DNA of 34,494 bases from positions 1 to 34,494 of the forward strand of contig MGST01000245.1 of assembly GCA_001798605.1 (NCBI GenBank), written 5' to 3'. Each line of letters starts with the position of its first letter. The first letter of the stretch is position 1. This stretch comes from Deltaproteobacteria bacterium RIFOXYA12_FULL_58_15. GTDB lineage: Bacteria > Myxococcota > XYA12-FULL-58-9. Shown here in pieces: positions 8,039 to 16,573 of this stretch. Below the pieces are notes generated by a model. The model was not told where the DNA came from, did not search any database, and saw only the letters and a list, made by a program, of their open reading frames with translations. The translations under genes and the position numbers were made by a program.

Positions 8039-8153
8039 CCATCACCCGAGTCGCCCTGGTTCCTATGAACGCACAAATTGCCTTGAGTTTGTTGAATAAT
8101 TCTCCAGACAAAGGTTACCCGGTTCTGTTTGCCGCAGAATCTCGATTTCCCCT

Positions 8154-8173
8154 GCACCTACAGGCACCTACAA
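8154..8173 (+). promoter_or_regulatory. 10-bp-spaced direct repeat upstream of the eight-gene operon
   Basis: GCACCTACA occurs at 8154-8162 and again at 8164-8172, one helical turn apart, about 135 bp before the first gene of the envelope operon. Same-face direct repeats of this kind are typical of activator sites. It sits in the 269-bp non-coding stretch 8039-8307, where I see no other gene. Confidence 0.25.
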
Positions 8174-8241
8174 AATACCACAGTCGATCACGATTGCCCC
8201 CGCAAAGCCCCTTGTGCTAAGAAAACCCGTCAATTTTGGCG

Positions 8242-8285
8242 GAGCCCTGCCCAGGCAACGAAATCGCGACGCCCAGGGCAGGCTC
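8242..8285 (+). promoter_or_regulatory. Leader hairpin ahead of the envelope operon
   Basis: GAGCCCTGCCC (8242-8252) pairs with GGGCAGGCTC (8276-8285) with a single bulged C, giving ten G/C-rich pairs around a 23-nt loop. It lies immediately before the ribosome-binding region of the first operon gene (GAGGAG at 8292). No U-tract follows, so a terminator is unlikely. A translation-control or mRNA-stabilising hairpin, or an operator, would fit. Confidence 0.35.
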
Positions 8286-8307
8286 ATTGGTGAGGAGCAA
8301 CGAGAAA

Positions 8308-9126
8308 GTGCGCAACGCATCAGTTCTCTTTGTTTTGATTTTTCTGGCATCCCCGGGGGCGAACGCTTCCCCGCCCGAGTACTTCGATGATCCGTTCGGA
8401 GATTCGGATTTCAAAGACGCGCCGCTGATCCTCGACATCGCTCACCCCACCAAGGGGCGTGGACAGCTGTCGTTGTTGTTCGCCTCCAGCATCATCGACA
8501 AGTACACCAATCACATGGGTGGCTTGTTGGAGTTTGACTATTCATTCACGGACACCCTTGGTGCTGCGATTGCAGTAGGGTTGATGCACGGCCAGCTGAC
8601 CAACATTGTCACCGACGAAGGCGGCATCATCGGCAACATCATGCAGAAATGCATGGACCCCTCGGCCAACGCATGCGGCGGTGGTCTGTTTCCGACCGCA
8701 GACAACAGGGTTCCCGACTACAAGCAGATCACGGGGGTGATCGATGCCTTGGCTGTTTGGGCACCTCTCTATGGCAAGATCAATGTTGTCTCCGAGATCG
8801 ACGTCAACCTGCAAGCCTTCATTGTCGCCGGTGCCGGCGTGCACGGTCGCCGCGAGGTGGTGGCGTCAACGTCTGGCTCACCGCGCAGCGTGTCCGACTA
8901 CACCTTGACGGGCGATGGTTTCGGTGACGGTGGTTTCCTCGATGACATGAAAGTCCACGGCACCGTCGGTGTTGGGATGCAGGTCTTCATTCTTGACTGG
9001 CTGTCATTACGCGCCGAGGCGCGAGGCCTTCTTTACTTAGATGAGTTCGATTTTGGCGAAGGCAATGAGACCTACTTGTCTCAGTTTTGGTTCTTCCAAT
9101 CGGGCCTTGGATTCATTCTCTTCTAG
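8308..9126 (+). CDS. Outer-membrane beta-barrel protein, NfsA/GltA-B type
   Basis: First gene of the eight-gene cluster. The 272-residue product has a signal peptide (VRNASVLFVLIFLASPGANA) and alternating amphipathic strands, and ends in an aromatic residue (GLGFILF), as outer-membrane barrels do. It resembles the myxobacterial outer-membrane barrel family (TIGR04565-like) represented by GltA, GltB, NfsA and NfsB. In those systems the barrels anchor a trans-envelope complex used for gliding or spore-coat export. The GTG at 8308 follows GAGGAG (8292-8297); GTG 8290 and TTG 8236 are in-frame alternatives. The next gene begins seven bases after the stop. Confidence 0.8.
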   Translation: MRNASVLFVLIFLASPGANASPPEYFDDPFGDSDFKDAPLILDIAHPTKGRGQLSLLFASSIIDKYTNHMGGLLEFDYSFTDTLGAAIAVGLMHGQLTNIVTDEGGIIGNIMQKCMDPSANACGGGLFPTADNRVPDYKQITGVIDALAVWAPLYGKINVVSEIDVNLQAFIVAGAGVHGRREVVASTSGSPRSVSDYTLTGDGFGDGGFLDDMKVHGTVGVGMQVFILDWLSLRAEARGLLYLDEFDFGEGNETYLSQFWFFQSGLGFILF

Positions 9127-9132
9127 GCGACC

Positions 9133-9990
9133 ATGAAAATGCAAATGCGTAAGCTCACCCAGCTGTTGTTACCGACGATGGTCACTTTCGCGAGCGCACC
9201 GGTGTGGGCGCAGAGTGATGTGGAAGCCGCTCTCAAGGCGGTAGAAGAGGCGGAGGCGGTGTCAGCCCCCGCTCCAGTGCAACCGGTCGAACCGGCCGCG
9301 GAGCCACAGGAGGTCGCAGAGGAAGCCGACGAGTCGATTTATGTGGTACAGCGCCGTGTCTTCTCCAAGAGTGGTAAGTTTGAAGTCACGCCGATCTTCT
9401 ACACGTCACTCAACAACAAATTCGTCGGTCATCTGGGACTCGCGGTCGCTGCCGCCTACCACCTGCGCGAGAACTTCGCCATCGAGGTGCAGAGCAGCAT
9501 CCCGCTGGCGATGTACCAGTTCTATTCAGCGTTGGTTTTCGAGGTATACGACCACGTCGAGCCACCATTGACTCCCCAGGATGTCGACCTCAAGCAGATG
9601 GACTATTTCGGCGCCTTGAGCGCACAGTTCTCTGCCCTCTACGGCAAGATGGAGTTCTACGGCATCCTCATTGATTACGATCTCTATGCGACCGCAGGTT
9701 TTGGCCTGGTCTCGACCCTCGAAACCTGTTCCCCGCCGGATACGGATGACACAACGGCGTGTGGCGAAAACCTCGGCTTTGGCAAAGGTTTGCAATCTCC
9801 GGAAGCGGGAGACAGGTTCAAGCTCAGTGGAAACCTGGGTGCCGGCATGCGTTTCTTCTTCAGCGACCACTTGGGTGTGCGCGTGGAGCTGCGCGACGTC
9901 GTGTACTCCGATAAGGCGGTGAGTACCGACACGACGACCGACATTCGTAACAACGTCCTGTTCTTCGCTGGATTGACAATCCTCTTGTAG
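9133..9990 (+). CDS. Outer-membrane beta-barrel protein, NfsB/GltA-B type
   Basis: This 285-residue protein has a signal peptide (about 1-26, ending PVWAQ) and an Ala/Pro/Glu-rich periplasmic linker (about 30-72). The barrel then starts FSKSGKFEVTPIFYTSLNNKF, the opening strand pattern I recall for myxobacterial gliding and spore-coat barrels (TIGR04565-like). It ends NVLFFAGLTILL, a strand that would close the barrel. A loop with two Cys (near 197 and 208) may form an extracellular disulfide. It lies six bases after the first barrel gene and is followed by the TPR gene with ten bases between, consistent with one operon. In-frame ATGs at 9139 and 9145 are also possible starts. Confidence 0.82.
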   Translation: MKMQMRKLTQLLLPTMVTFASAPVWAQSDVEAALKAVEEAEAVSAPAPVQPVEPAAEPQEVAEEADESIYVVQRRVFSKSGKFEVTPIFYTSLNNKFVGHLGLAVAAAYHLRENFAIEVQSSIPLAMYQFYSALVFEVYDHVEPPLTPQDVDLKQMDYFGALSAQFSALYGKMEFYGILIDYDLYATAGFGLVSTLETCSPPDTDDTTACGENLGFGKGLQSPEAGDRFKLSGNLGAGMRFFFSDHLGVRVELRDVVYSDKAVSTDTTTDIRNNVLFFAGLTILL

Positions 9991-9999
9991 GTGGAACTG

Positions 10000-11481
10000 A
10001 TGACACGCATTGCAACGTTTTTTGCTTTCACCCTCGCCTTCAGTGCAACTGCGGCCAACGCCCAGAGTATTGATGAGGCGCTGCGGTTGTACAAGGCGAA
10101 GGATTATGAAGAGGCGGCGTTCGCCTTCTACGACGTTATGTCGCGGGACGCCAACCAAGAGAAGCGCGACCAGGCCGAGATCTATTTGGCTGAGACGCTC
10201 TACAAACTCGATCTCCACATTCCGGCGCTCTATTACTATACCGATCTGTTCAAGGTTGGTCGTGGCCGTTACTACCTGAACGCCGTGGAGGGGCTGCTCA
10301 ATGTGCAGCGCTCCCTACACGATCCTTTGTGGGTGCCGGCGCTCATCAACGAACGCCTCGACCCAGAGGGATTTGGGCACCTCGACCCCGAGAAGATCGC
10401 TCAGATCAACTATCTCGTCGGCGAGCTGTCGTTCCGCCAACACAAAGACCAGGACGCCCGGGCATTCCTCGAGTACGTGCCGCCCGAGAGTCCCTTGCAT
10501 CCCAAAGCTCGATACCTGCTGGGGCTCCTCGACATTCGTGCCAACGATCCCGAATCCGCTGAGGGTCACTTCAATGCCGTGCTTGAGCTCATCGAAGAGG
10601 ATGATTCCGACGAAGAAAAATTGAGGGTCCGCAATCTGGCTCTGCTCGCCGCGGGGCGTAACGTTTTTGGTCTGGGCCGATTTGACGAGGCCTCCAAATT
10701 TTTCAGCAGTGTGCCACGATTCTCCGAGCAGTGGTTCAAGGCGATGTACGAGAACGCCTGGTCATACTTCCGCAAAGAGGAATACGGCCAAGCCCTGGGT
10801 GAGCTTCAGAGTGTGACCGCTCCCTATTTCGGCAAGCGCTTCATCCCCGAGGCCTACGTCATTCGTGGCACCACCTATTTTGTCAATTGCCAGTGGGATC
10901 GTGTGCGTCGTACCGTTGACCGTTACAAGACGACCTATGAGCCCATGCTTGCGTCGATGAAGTCCTACCTGGGTGAAGCGCATGAGCCCGCCGAGTATTA
11001 TCGTGACGTCGTTGCCGGTGGCAACGGCAACTTCTCTATCGAGGTAGCACGAGAGGTGCGTCGGTCTCGCCGTTTCAAGGATTATCACTTCATGCTGCAA
11101 CACATGTCGTGGGAGCGCGCGCAAGTTGACACCGTCGGCGTGTGGAAGGGGAGCCGCCTTGCCGAGGACATCGCGTTGGTGCTCGACCAACACCGTGATG
11201 GCACCGAGCACGTGGCTGGTACCTGGGCCAAGGGGCGCATCAGCGAGCGGTTCGCGCAATTGCAGCACTATGAGAACCAAATGAACATCCTCGACTTTGA
11301 GGTTGCCGATGCCGAACGCCGTTGGCTCGAGCAGGGACAAGAGATTCTCAAGGGGCGTCGCGCCCGCTTGCCGCGGCCCAAGATCCCCAATGATCAGTGG
11401 CAGCACTGGAGCTTCGACCGAGAGTACTGGAAGGACGAGCTCGGATTCATTCAACACTCACTTCGCAGTGAGTGTTTCTGA
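10000..11481 (+). CDS. Periplasmic TPR protein, NfsC/GltC type
   Basis: This 493-residue protein has a signal peptide (about 1-22, ending ANAQS). Helical repeats of TPR type begin at once (IDEALRLYKAKDYEEAAFAFYDVM) and recur through about residue 290 (for example ARYLLGLLDIRANDPESAEGHF and LLAAGRNVFGLGRFDEASKFF). The C-terminal ~200 residues are helical and charged. Position after two barrels and before a very large TPR protein matches GltC/NfsC, periplasmic connectors of the gliding and spore-coat machines. The ATG at 10000 is preferred over the GTG at 9991 because TAGGTGG (9988-9994) then lies five bases upstream, within the stop region of the preceding gene. Confidence 0.82.
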   Translation: MTRIATFFAFTLAFSATAANAQSIDEALRLYKAKDYEEAAFAFYDVMSRDANQEKRDQAEIYLAETLYKLDLHIPALYYYTDLFKVGRGRYYLNAVEGLLNVQRSLHDPLWVPALINERLDPEGFGHLDPEKIAQINYLVGELSFRQHKDQDARAFLEYVPPESPLHPKARYLLGLLDIRANDPESAEGHFNAVLELIEEDDSDEEKLRVRNLALLAAGRNVFGLGRFDEASKFFSSVPRFSEQWFKAMYENAWSYFRKEEYGQALGELQSVTAPYFGKRFIPEAYVIRGTTYFVNCQWDRVRRTVDRYKTTYEPMLASMKSYLGEAHEPAEYYRDVVAGGNGNFSIEVAREVRRSRRFKDYHFMLQHMSWERAQVDTVGVWKGSRLAEDIALVLDQHRDGTEHVAGTWAKGRISERFAQLQHYENQMNILDFEVADAERRWLEQGQEILKGRRARLPRPKIPNDQWQHWSFDREYWKDELGFIQHSLRSECF

Positions 11482-11537
11482 GAACCTCGCACAAAGCATT
11501 TCGGGACCCGGGCTGAGACTTTCAAGGCGGATTGAAC

Positions 11538-14500
11538 ATGACAAAACAAATAGTACTCGCCATCGCGATGGCTCTCTCATTTGGCGCGACCACTTTGGTC
11601 GCTATCCCCAGTGTCATCGCCAAGAAGAAGCAGGACAAGGGCAAAGCCCAAAAGGCCAAGCGTGCCAATAAGTCAAAACAGGAAGCAGCTGCAGTGGCCG
11701 AAGATGCAGCTGCCGCCGCCGAGAAGGCCGAAGAGCGGACCTCGCCTGCGCAGTTCACCTGGACCGGCCGACCCGCCGCCAAGGGCGATGATATGGACTC
11801 TCGCGCTGACGCCGCCCGTGACGAGGCCATCGCCAAGTTGTTGCCCTTGATGTCGAGCATGCCAGAGGGTCCAAGCAAAGCGGAGCTGGTGTTTCGTCTC
11901 TCCGAGATGTTCTGGGCGAAGTCGAAGTTCAAGCACTTGTCGGCTATGCGTCAGTGGGATCAGGCCCTGGAGAAATGGTCTGCCAAACGCCAGGGCCCAG
12001 AGCCCAAGGTCGAGGATGTTCCCGATATGGCGGAAGCGGATGTCTTCAAACGCAAGGCACTGCAACTCTATGAACAAATTTTGGAAAAATATCCGGACTA
12101 CCCCCGCAAGGACGAGGTTCTATACAACCTCGGCAGCTCCTATTATGAATCGGGGGACAAGCGCAAAGGCGTGGAGATGTATTGGAAGCTGATCAAACAG
12201 TTTCCAGAATCTGGTTTCACCCCGGACGCCTGGCTGCAACTCGGTGAGCACTTCTTCAATGCAAACAAGCTGACCCAGGCAATGAAGGCCTACACCAACG
12301 CCCGCGACCAAAACAAAGCGCGCATCTATTCTTATGCGCTCTACAAGCTCGCCTGGTGTGACTACAACCTGCAGGAGTACGACAAGGCCCTAGCCAAGTT
12401 CCGCGAGGTCATCGCCTACGCCAAGAAACAGAAGGAAAAGCAAGGTGCTGCCGACATCGACGACAAAGACCGCATTCAGCTGCAAGAAGAAGCGCTCTCT
12501 GACATGATTCGGGCCTACTCCCACCTCGACGCCATCGACGAAGCAGTCGACTTCTACTGGGGCGAACTCGGTAAGGAGAAGTCGTACAAACTGCTGCGCA
12601 AGCTCGCCATGCTCTACAACGTCGAGGGCAAACATGCCCTCGAGATAAAGATGTACCAGCGCCTCAACAGTGAGCCGGCCTACATGTACAAACCCGAGGC
12701 ACCAGAGAATCAAGTGGCGATCATGAACGCCTATGCTCAGCTCAACCGCAGCGACAATGTTCGCCAAGAGGTCCGGACCCTCATTGACCTCTACTCTCCC
12801 AATGCTCTGTGGGCGCAGAAGAACGCCGGCAATAAGGAAGTTCTGGAGAAGGCGTTTGACCAAGTTGAGCAGCACTTGGCAGCCCTGGTTACGGAGAAGC
12901 ATCGCGAGGCACAATCGACCAAGCTCGCAGATACCTACAAGCTGGCTCGGGATATCTACAAGGACTACCTCGACAAGTTCAACGAGACCGTCAATGCTTA
13001 CAAGTTTCGCTTCTTCTACGCCGAGATCCTCATGGACCTCAAAGAGTTCGAAAACGCGGCACGCGAGTATGACAAGGTCGTAGCCATCAACTCAAAGGGA
13101 GAGTTCGTCAAGCACGCGGCGTATGCGTCGATTCTCGCCTGGGAAAAGGTGGTCTCTGGGGTCAAGGAGGAGGTCGGCAAGAAGATCGAGGAGTCCAAGG
13201 GCGTAAAATCCAAAGGCCATCTCAAGGAACTCGAGAAGATCAAGGAGCTCGAGAAGGGCAAGAAGTACGACCGCGAGGAGTTAAAAGACTCCGAGCAGAT
13301 GCTCGCCAATGCCTGCGATCAGTTTGTCAACGTTGCCCCGAACGATGAGGAAGTCGTCAAGGTCAAGTTCAAGAGCGCTCGCCTCTATTATATTCACAAT
13401 CAGTTTAAAGAAGCCTCGGAGCGGTTTGGCGAGATCATCGACCGCTGGCCCGAGGACAAATTGGGGCGCTTTGCTGCGGAATCGATCCTACAGTCGTGGA
13501 ATGTGCGTGAGGATTGGACAGAGCTCAACAAGTGGTCGCGCAAGTTCCGTGAGAACAACAAGCTCATGGGTGAAAAAGATTTCGCCAAAAAGACTATCGA
13601 GTTTGTCGAAGGTGCTTCCTTTAATGAGATCCACTTTGTTTATGAGCCTAAGGGTGAGCCCTTGGACATCGCCGACCGCTACGCTCAGTTTGTCAAGGAG
13701 TTCCCCAAGAGCAAGTACGTGATGGTTGGTCTGTACAACTCCATTGTCAACTACGACAAGTCCAACTTCCTCGAGCGTGCCATCTCCTATGCTGGCATGA
13801 CCCTTGAGGAGTACAAAGATTTCAAGGTCAGTGATGAAGATGTGAAAGAGTCCGAGAAGGAAGGCTCAAAGCTTCCCGACGTCGAAGACATTCGCGAGAA
13901 GGTGCTCTTTTTGATGGCCGGCTTCCAAGAGCGATTGGCTCAGTTTGATCTCGCCGCCGATTATTACGAACAGTATATCAAGAGTTATCCAAACGGGCCG
14001 AACCGTTCCAACGCGCTGTTCAACGCCGCGGTGTTGCGAGAAGGCCTTGGCGAGTTTGACTCCGCCATCAAGAGCTTCTCGACGTACGCGAGCGAGTTCA
14101 AGAAGAAGAAGGACGTCCCTGAGATCACTTGGCGTATCGGCCTGATTTACGAGAAGAAGAAGGACTACAAGGCGATGCAATCGCACTTCGCATCGTTTGC
14201 CAAGGCTGCGGAAAAAGGTTCCGCCCGGCAAGTGTGCGCCGACTTCAAAGTTGTCCAGTCCTATCTCAACCAGAACAAGGCCAAGGAGGCGAGTGCTGGG
14301 TACGACTCGATCATCGCAGCGTACAACAAGCTCTCCGACCAAGAGAAGAAGGACCCATGCGCACTCGAGGCTGTTGCTGCGGGGGCTTTCTCCAAGGTTG
14401 ATCCGGCCTACAACGAATACATGGCCTTGACTCTCGCCGGTCCCGAGAAGGACATGGCGAAGAAACTTATACGCAAGCTGGAGATGGTGGACGAATTGCA

Positions 14501-14882
14501 GAAGCAGTTCACCGCTGTGCTGCAAATAGGGCAAGGCGACTACGGTATTGCCTCACTTTATCGTGTCGGCAATGTCTACCAGGACTTGGCCAAACAGATT
14601 TTTGCAACACCGTGTCCCAAACGGCTCGACATGGATCAATGCATGATCTACGAGTCAGAGTTGCAATCCAGAGCGTTTCCGCTGGAGGAAAAGGCCATCG
14701 AAGCATTCGACAAAGCGCTGGCCAAGGCCTACGAGCTCGGTTTGTACAACGATTGGCTCGCCAAAGCGCAAGCGTCGCTCAGAGAATATGAACCAGGGCG
14801 GTTCCCAGAGATCCATACATATGAACTGATTGCCAGTGAGAAGGTCTTCGAGGTACCGGCATTGGTGGAGGCGCAACCATGA
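11538..14882 (+). CDS. Very large periplasmic TPR protein, NfsD/GltD (AgmU) type
   Basis: This 1114-residue protein has a signal peptide (about 1-28) and a Lys/Ala-rich coiled segment (about 32-70). Then comes a long solenoid of TPR-like helix pairs, such as KDEVLYNLGSSYYESGDKRK, YSYALYKLAWCDYNLQEYDK and AADYYEQYIKSYPNGPNRSN. Size, export and repeat content match GltD/AgmU and NfsD, giant periplasmic scaffolds that span between inner- and outer-membrane parts of the gliding or spore-coat complexes. The segment around 545-595 is an uninterrupted Lys/Glu helix (KKIEESKGVKSKGHLKELEK). AAGGCGG lies 7 bases before the ATG at 11538, which I prefer to TTG 11532. Its stop overlaps the next start (ATGA). 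Confidence 0.87.
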   Translation: MTKQIVLAIAMALSFGATTLVAIPSVIAKKKQDKGKAQKAKRANKSKQEAAAVAEDAAAAAEKAEERTSPAQFTWTGRPAAKGDDMDSRADAARDEAIAKLLPLMSSMPEGPSKAELVFRLSEMFWAKSKFKHLSAMRQWDQALEKWSAKRQGPEPKVEDVPDMAEADVFKRKALQLYEQILEKYPDYPRKDEVLYNLGSSYYESGDKRKGVEMYWKLIKQFPESGFTPDAWLQLGEHFFNANKLTQAMKAYTNARDQNKARIYSYALYKLAWCDYNLQEYDKALAKFREVIAYAKKQKEKQGAADIDDKDRIQLQEEALSDMIRAYSHLDAIDEAVDFYWGELGKEKSYKLLRKLAMLYNVEGKHALEIKMYQRLNSEPAYMYKPEAPENQVAIMNAYAQLNRSDNVRQEVRTLIDLYSPNALWAQKNAGNKEVLEKAFDQVEQHLAALVTEKHREAQSTKLADTYKLARDIYKDYLDKFNETVNAYKFRFFYAEILMDLKEFENAAREYDKVVAINSKGEFVKHAAYASILAWEKVVSGVKEEVGKKIEESKGVKSKGHLKELEKIKELEKGKKYDREELKDSEQMLANACDQFVNVAPNDEEVVKVKFKSARLYYIHNQFKEASERFGEIIDRWPEDKLGRFAAESILQSWNVREDWTELNKWSRKFRENNKLMGEKDFAKKTIEFVEGASFNEIHFVYEPKGEPLDIADRYAQFVKEFPKSKYVMVGLYNSIVNYDKSNFLERAISYAGMTLEEYKDFKVSDEDVKESEKEGSKLPDVEDIREKVLFLMAGFQERLAQFDLAADYYEQYIKSYPNGPNRSNALFNAAVLREGLGEFDSAIKSFSTYASEFKKKKDVPEITWRIGLIYEKKKDYKAMQSHFASFAKAAEKGSARQVCADFKVVQSYLNQNKAKEASAGYDSIIAAYNKLSDQEKKDPCALEAVAAGAFSKVDPAYNEYMALTLAGPEKDMAKKLIRKLEMVDELQKQFTAVLQIGQGDYGIASLYRVGNVYQDLAKQIFATPCPKRLDMDQCMIYESELQSRAFPLEEKAIEAFDKALAKAYELGLYNDWLAKAQASLREYEPGRFPEIHTYELIASEKVFEVPALVEAQP

Positions 14883-16219
14883 CAACTTCGACGACAACGA
14901 TGAAGCTTTTGGGTGTCGTGGGTGTGGCTGCTCTCCAGTGGAGCTGTGGCCCCAAGGAAACCGTTGAGGTCAAGCCTGCGCCTGTGGTGGTGCAGAAGTC
15001 GCCCACGGAGATGAAGTTTGAAGAAGGCATGGCGGAGGCGAAAGCTGGCGCGTGGGTTCTAGCAGCCAACGCGTTTGCTGCTGCGGCCGAGTTCGATCCC
15101 AACAACAAGCAGGCAAAGGTCAATCAGGCGATTGCGCTGGAGCGTTCAGGCGACATCAAGGCGGCATTGCCGGTATACCGGGCGGTGCTCGACATGTTCC
15201 CCGAGAGCGCCGAGGCCGCAACAAACCTCGCGCGCACTTTGGTGGCGCTCAAGGAAGTGGAAGAGGCGCGCAAGGTCTTAGCGGAGGCGCTCGAGAGAAA
15301 CAAAGAGGACCCCGGCTTGCTGAACACCTACGCCGGAGTGTTGCGTGTCGTGGGCAAGCTCAAGCTTGCCGCCGAGACTGCGCGCAAGGTACTCATGCGT
15401 GACCAAAAGAATGTCGCCGCGATCAAGACGCTGGCGCTCATCTACGCCGATCAGGGCAAGCTGCAGTTGGCTGAGACCTTCTTTCGCAACGCCATGAAGC
15501 TCGACGAAAAGGACACGAGTATTCGTGTCAATCTCGGCCTCATTGCCAACAAACGCGATGAGCATCAGATTGCCATCACTCATTTCGAGGAGGCCCTCAA
15601 GATCGATAGCAAAAACGCCGTTGCCTATGCCAACATTGGTGCCATTGCTTTGCGCTTCCGTGACTACCAGCGCGCCCGCGATGCTTATGAAAAAGCCATC
15701 GGCAACGGCATGCTCAACTGCACCACAGTCGCGGCGCTGGGCTATGCCCTCGAAGGCGCTCAGGCAGGTCAAGCCGCTGTCGACAAGCTCGAGGAAGCCT
15801 ACCAATTGTGCAAGGACCCGCAGCTTCTTTTCGCCAAGGGTAATATCTGTATGGGGCAACTGCGCGACAACGCTTGCGCCCTGGCGAACTTCAAGAAATA
15901 TATCAACGAAAAGACGGGACTCGAGAAAACTCACCCTGTTTTCATGATGGTGGGCTCGATCGAACAATTGTTGGAGCAGGAAAAAATGGGTCCGGTTGAG
16001 GCACCCGTTGACGATGTACCCAAAGATGCGCCACCGGAGGCTACTCCCCAAGCGCCTTCGGAGGGTGCCGCAGAAGATAGCGCGACGAAGCCGGCGACGG
16101 TGAAGGGTGACGAGGTGCCAGAGCAGCCGACGGAGGATGACTCGTCGAAGAAAGACAACTCCGACGGTTCCTCACAGGTCACGGTGGGAACCGCGGGCGA
16201 AGCGGCGGTGGGTGGCTGA
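14879..16219 (+). CDS. TPR lipoprotein-like protein, NfsE/GltE (AglT) type
   Basis: This 446-residue protein opens with a hydrophobic export segment ending ALQWSCGPKE near residue 25-26, a probable lipidation Cys although the -3 position is Gln rather than the usual Leu. It is followed by a series of canonical TPRs between about 55 and 320 (NNKQAKVNQAIALERSGDIK, ARTLVALKEVEEARKVLAEAL, VAYANIGAIALRFRDYQRAR). The last ~90 residues are Pro/Glu/Ala/Ser-rich and probably disordered. Position and architecture match AglT/GltE, an outer-membrane-associated TPR lipoprotein. GGTGGAGG lies six bases before the ATG at 14879, fixing the start; translation is coupled to the preceding gene by a 4-base overlap. 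Confidence 0.84.
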   Translation: MTTSTTTMKLLGVVGVAALQWSCGPKETVEVKPAPVVVQKSPTEMKFEEGMAEAKAGAWVLAANAFAAAAEFDPNNKQAKVNQAIALERSGDIKAALPVYRAVLDMFPESAEAATNLARTLVALKEVEEARKVLAEALERNKEDPGLLNTYAGVLRVVGKLKLAAETARKVLMRDQKNVAAIKTLALIYADQGKLQLAETFFRNAMKLDEKDTSIRVNLGLIANKRDEHQIAITHFEEALKIDSKNAVAYANIGAIALRFRDYQRARDAYEKAIGNGMLNCTTVAALGYALEGAQAGQAAVDKLEEAYQLCKDPQLLFAKGNICMGQLRDNACALANFKKYINEKTGLEKTHPVFMMVGSIEQLLEQEKMGPVEAPVDDVPKDAPPEATPQAPSEGAAEDSATKPATVKGDEVPEQPTEDDSSKKDNSDGSSQVTVGTAGEAAVGG

Positions 16220-16294
16220 TACGTGGTTGACAGGTTGCGCTCTGCGAGCGAAGAGTTCCTCGCGGACCGCGGTATTATTATGAGGAGGTTGGAA

Positions 16295-16546
16295 ATGCGA
16301 GCGATGATGGCATTGGTGGTGGCCGGGTTTCTGATTGCGCCGAGCCTTGCTGTGGCCCAGTCAGGAGACAGCGTCTCCTTCAAGAAGAAGACGATCATCG
16401 ATTTTTCAGACGTGCTCATTGAAGGCGAGCTGACCAAGCCCGAGGGCTCCTACGTCGTCAGTCGCAAACTGAGCAGGTTTTCGACACTGATCCAGTATCG
16501 GCAGGATTACAAGTATGAGCTGCTTGATTCAGCCAACGACCTCTAA
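16295..16546 (+). CDS. Small exported protein, NfsF/GltF type
   Basis: This 83-residue protein has a signal peptide (about 1-22, ending SLAVAQS) and a short, highly charged mature domain: TIIDFSDVLIEGELTKPEGS, then arginines and LIQYRQDYKYELLDSANDL. The IDFxDxxIEGELxxPxG pattern is one I associate with a small protein always found between the TPR lipoprotein and the FHA/TonB-like protein in gliding-type loci. The start is unambiguous: AGGAGG at 16283-16288 lies six bases before the ATG at 16295, although the frame is open back to 16223. It lies 75 bp after the preceding stop and 27 bp before the next gene. The biochemical role is unknown. Confidence 0.8.
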   Translation: MRAMMALVVAGFLIAPSLAVAQSGDSVSFKKKTIIDFSDVLIEGELTKPEGSYVVSRKLSRFSTLIQYRQDYKYELLDSANDL

Positions 16547-16573
16547 TTTCGCATAACTCGCCGAGGGAAGCAC

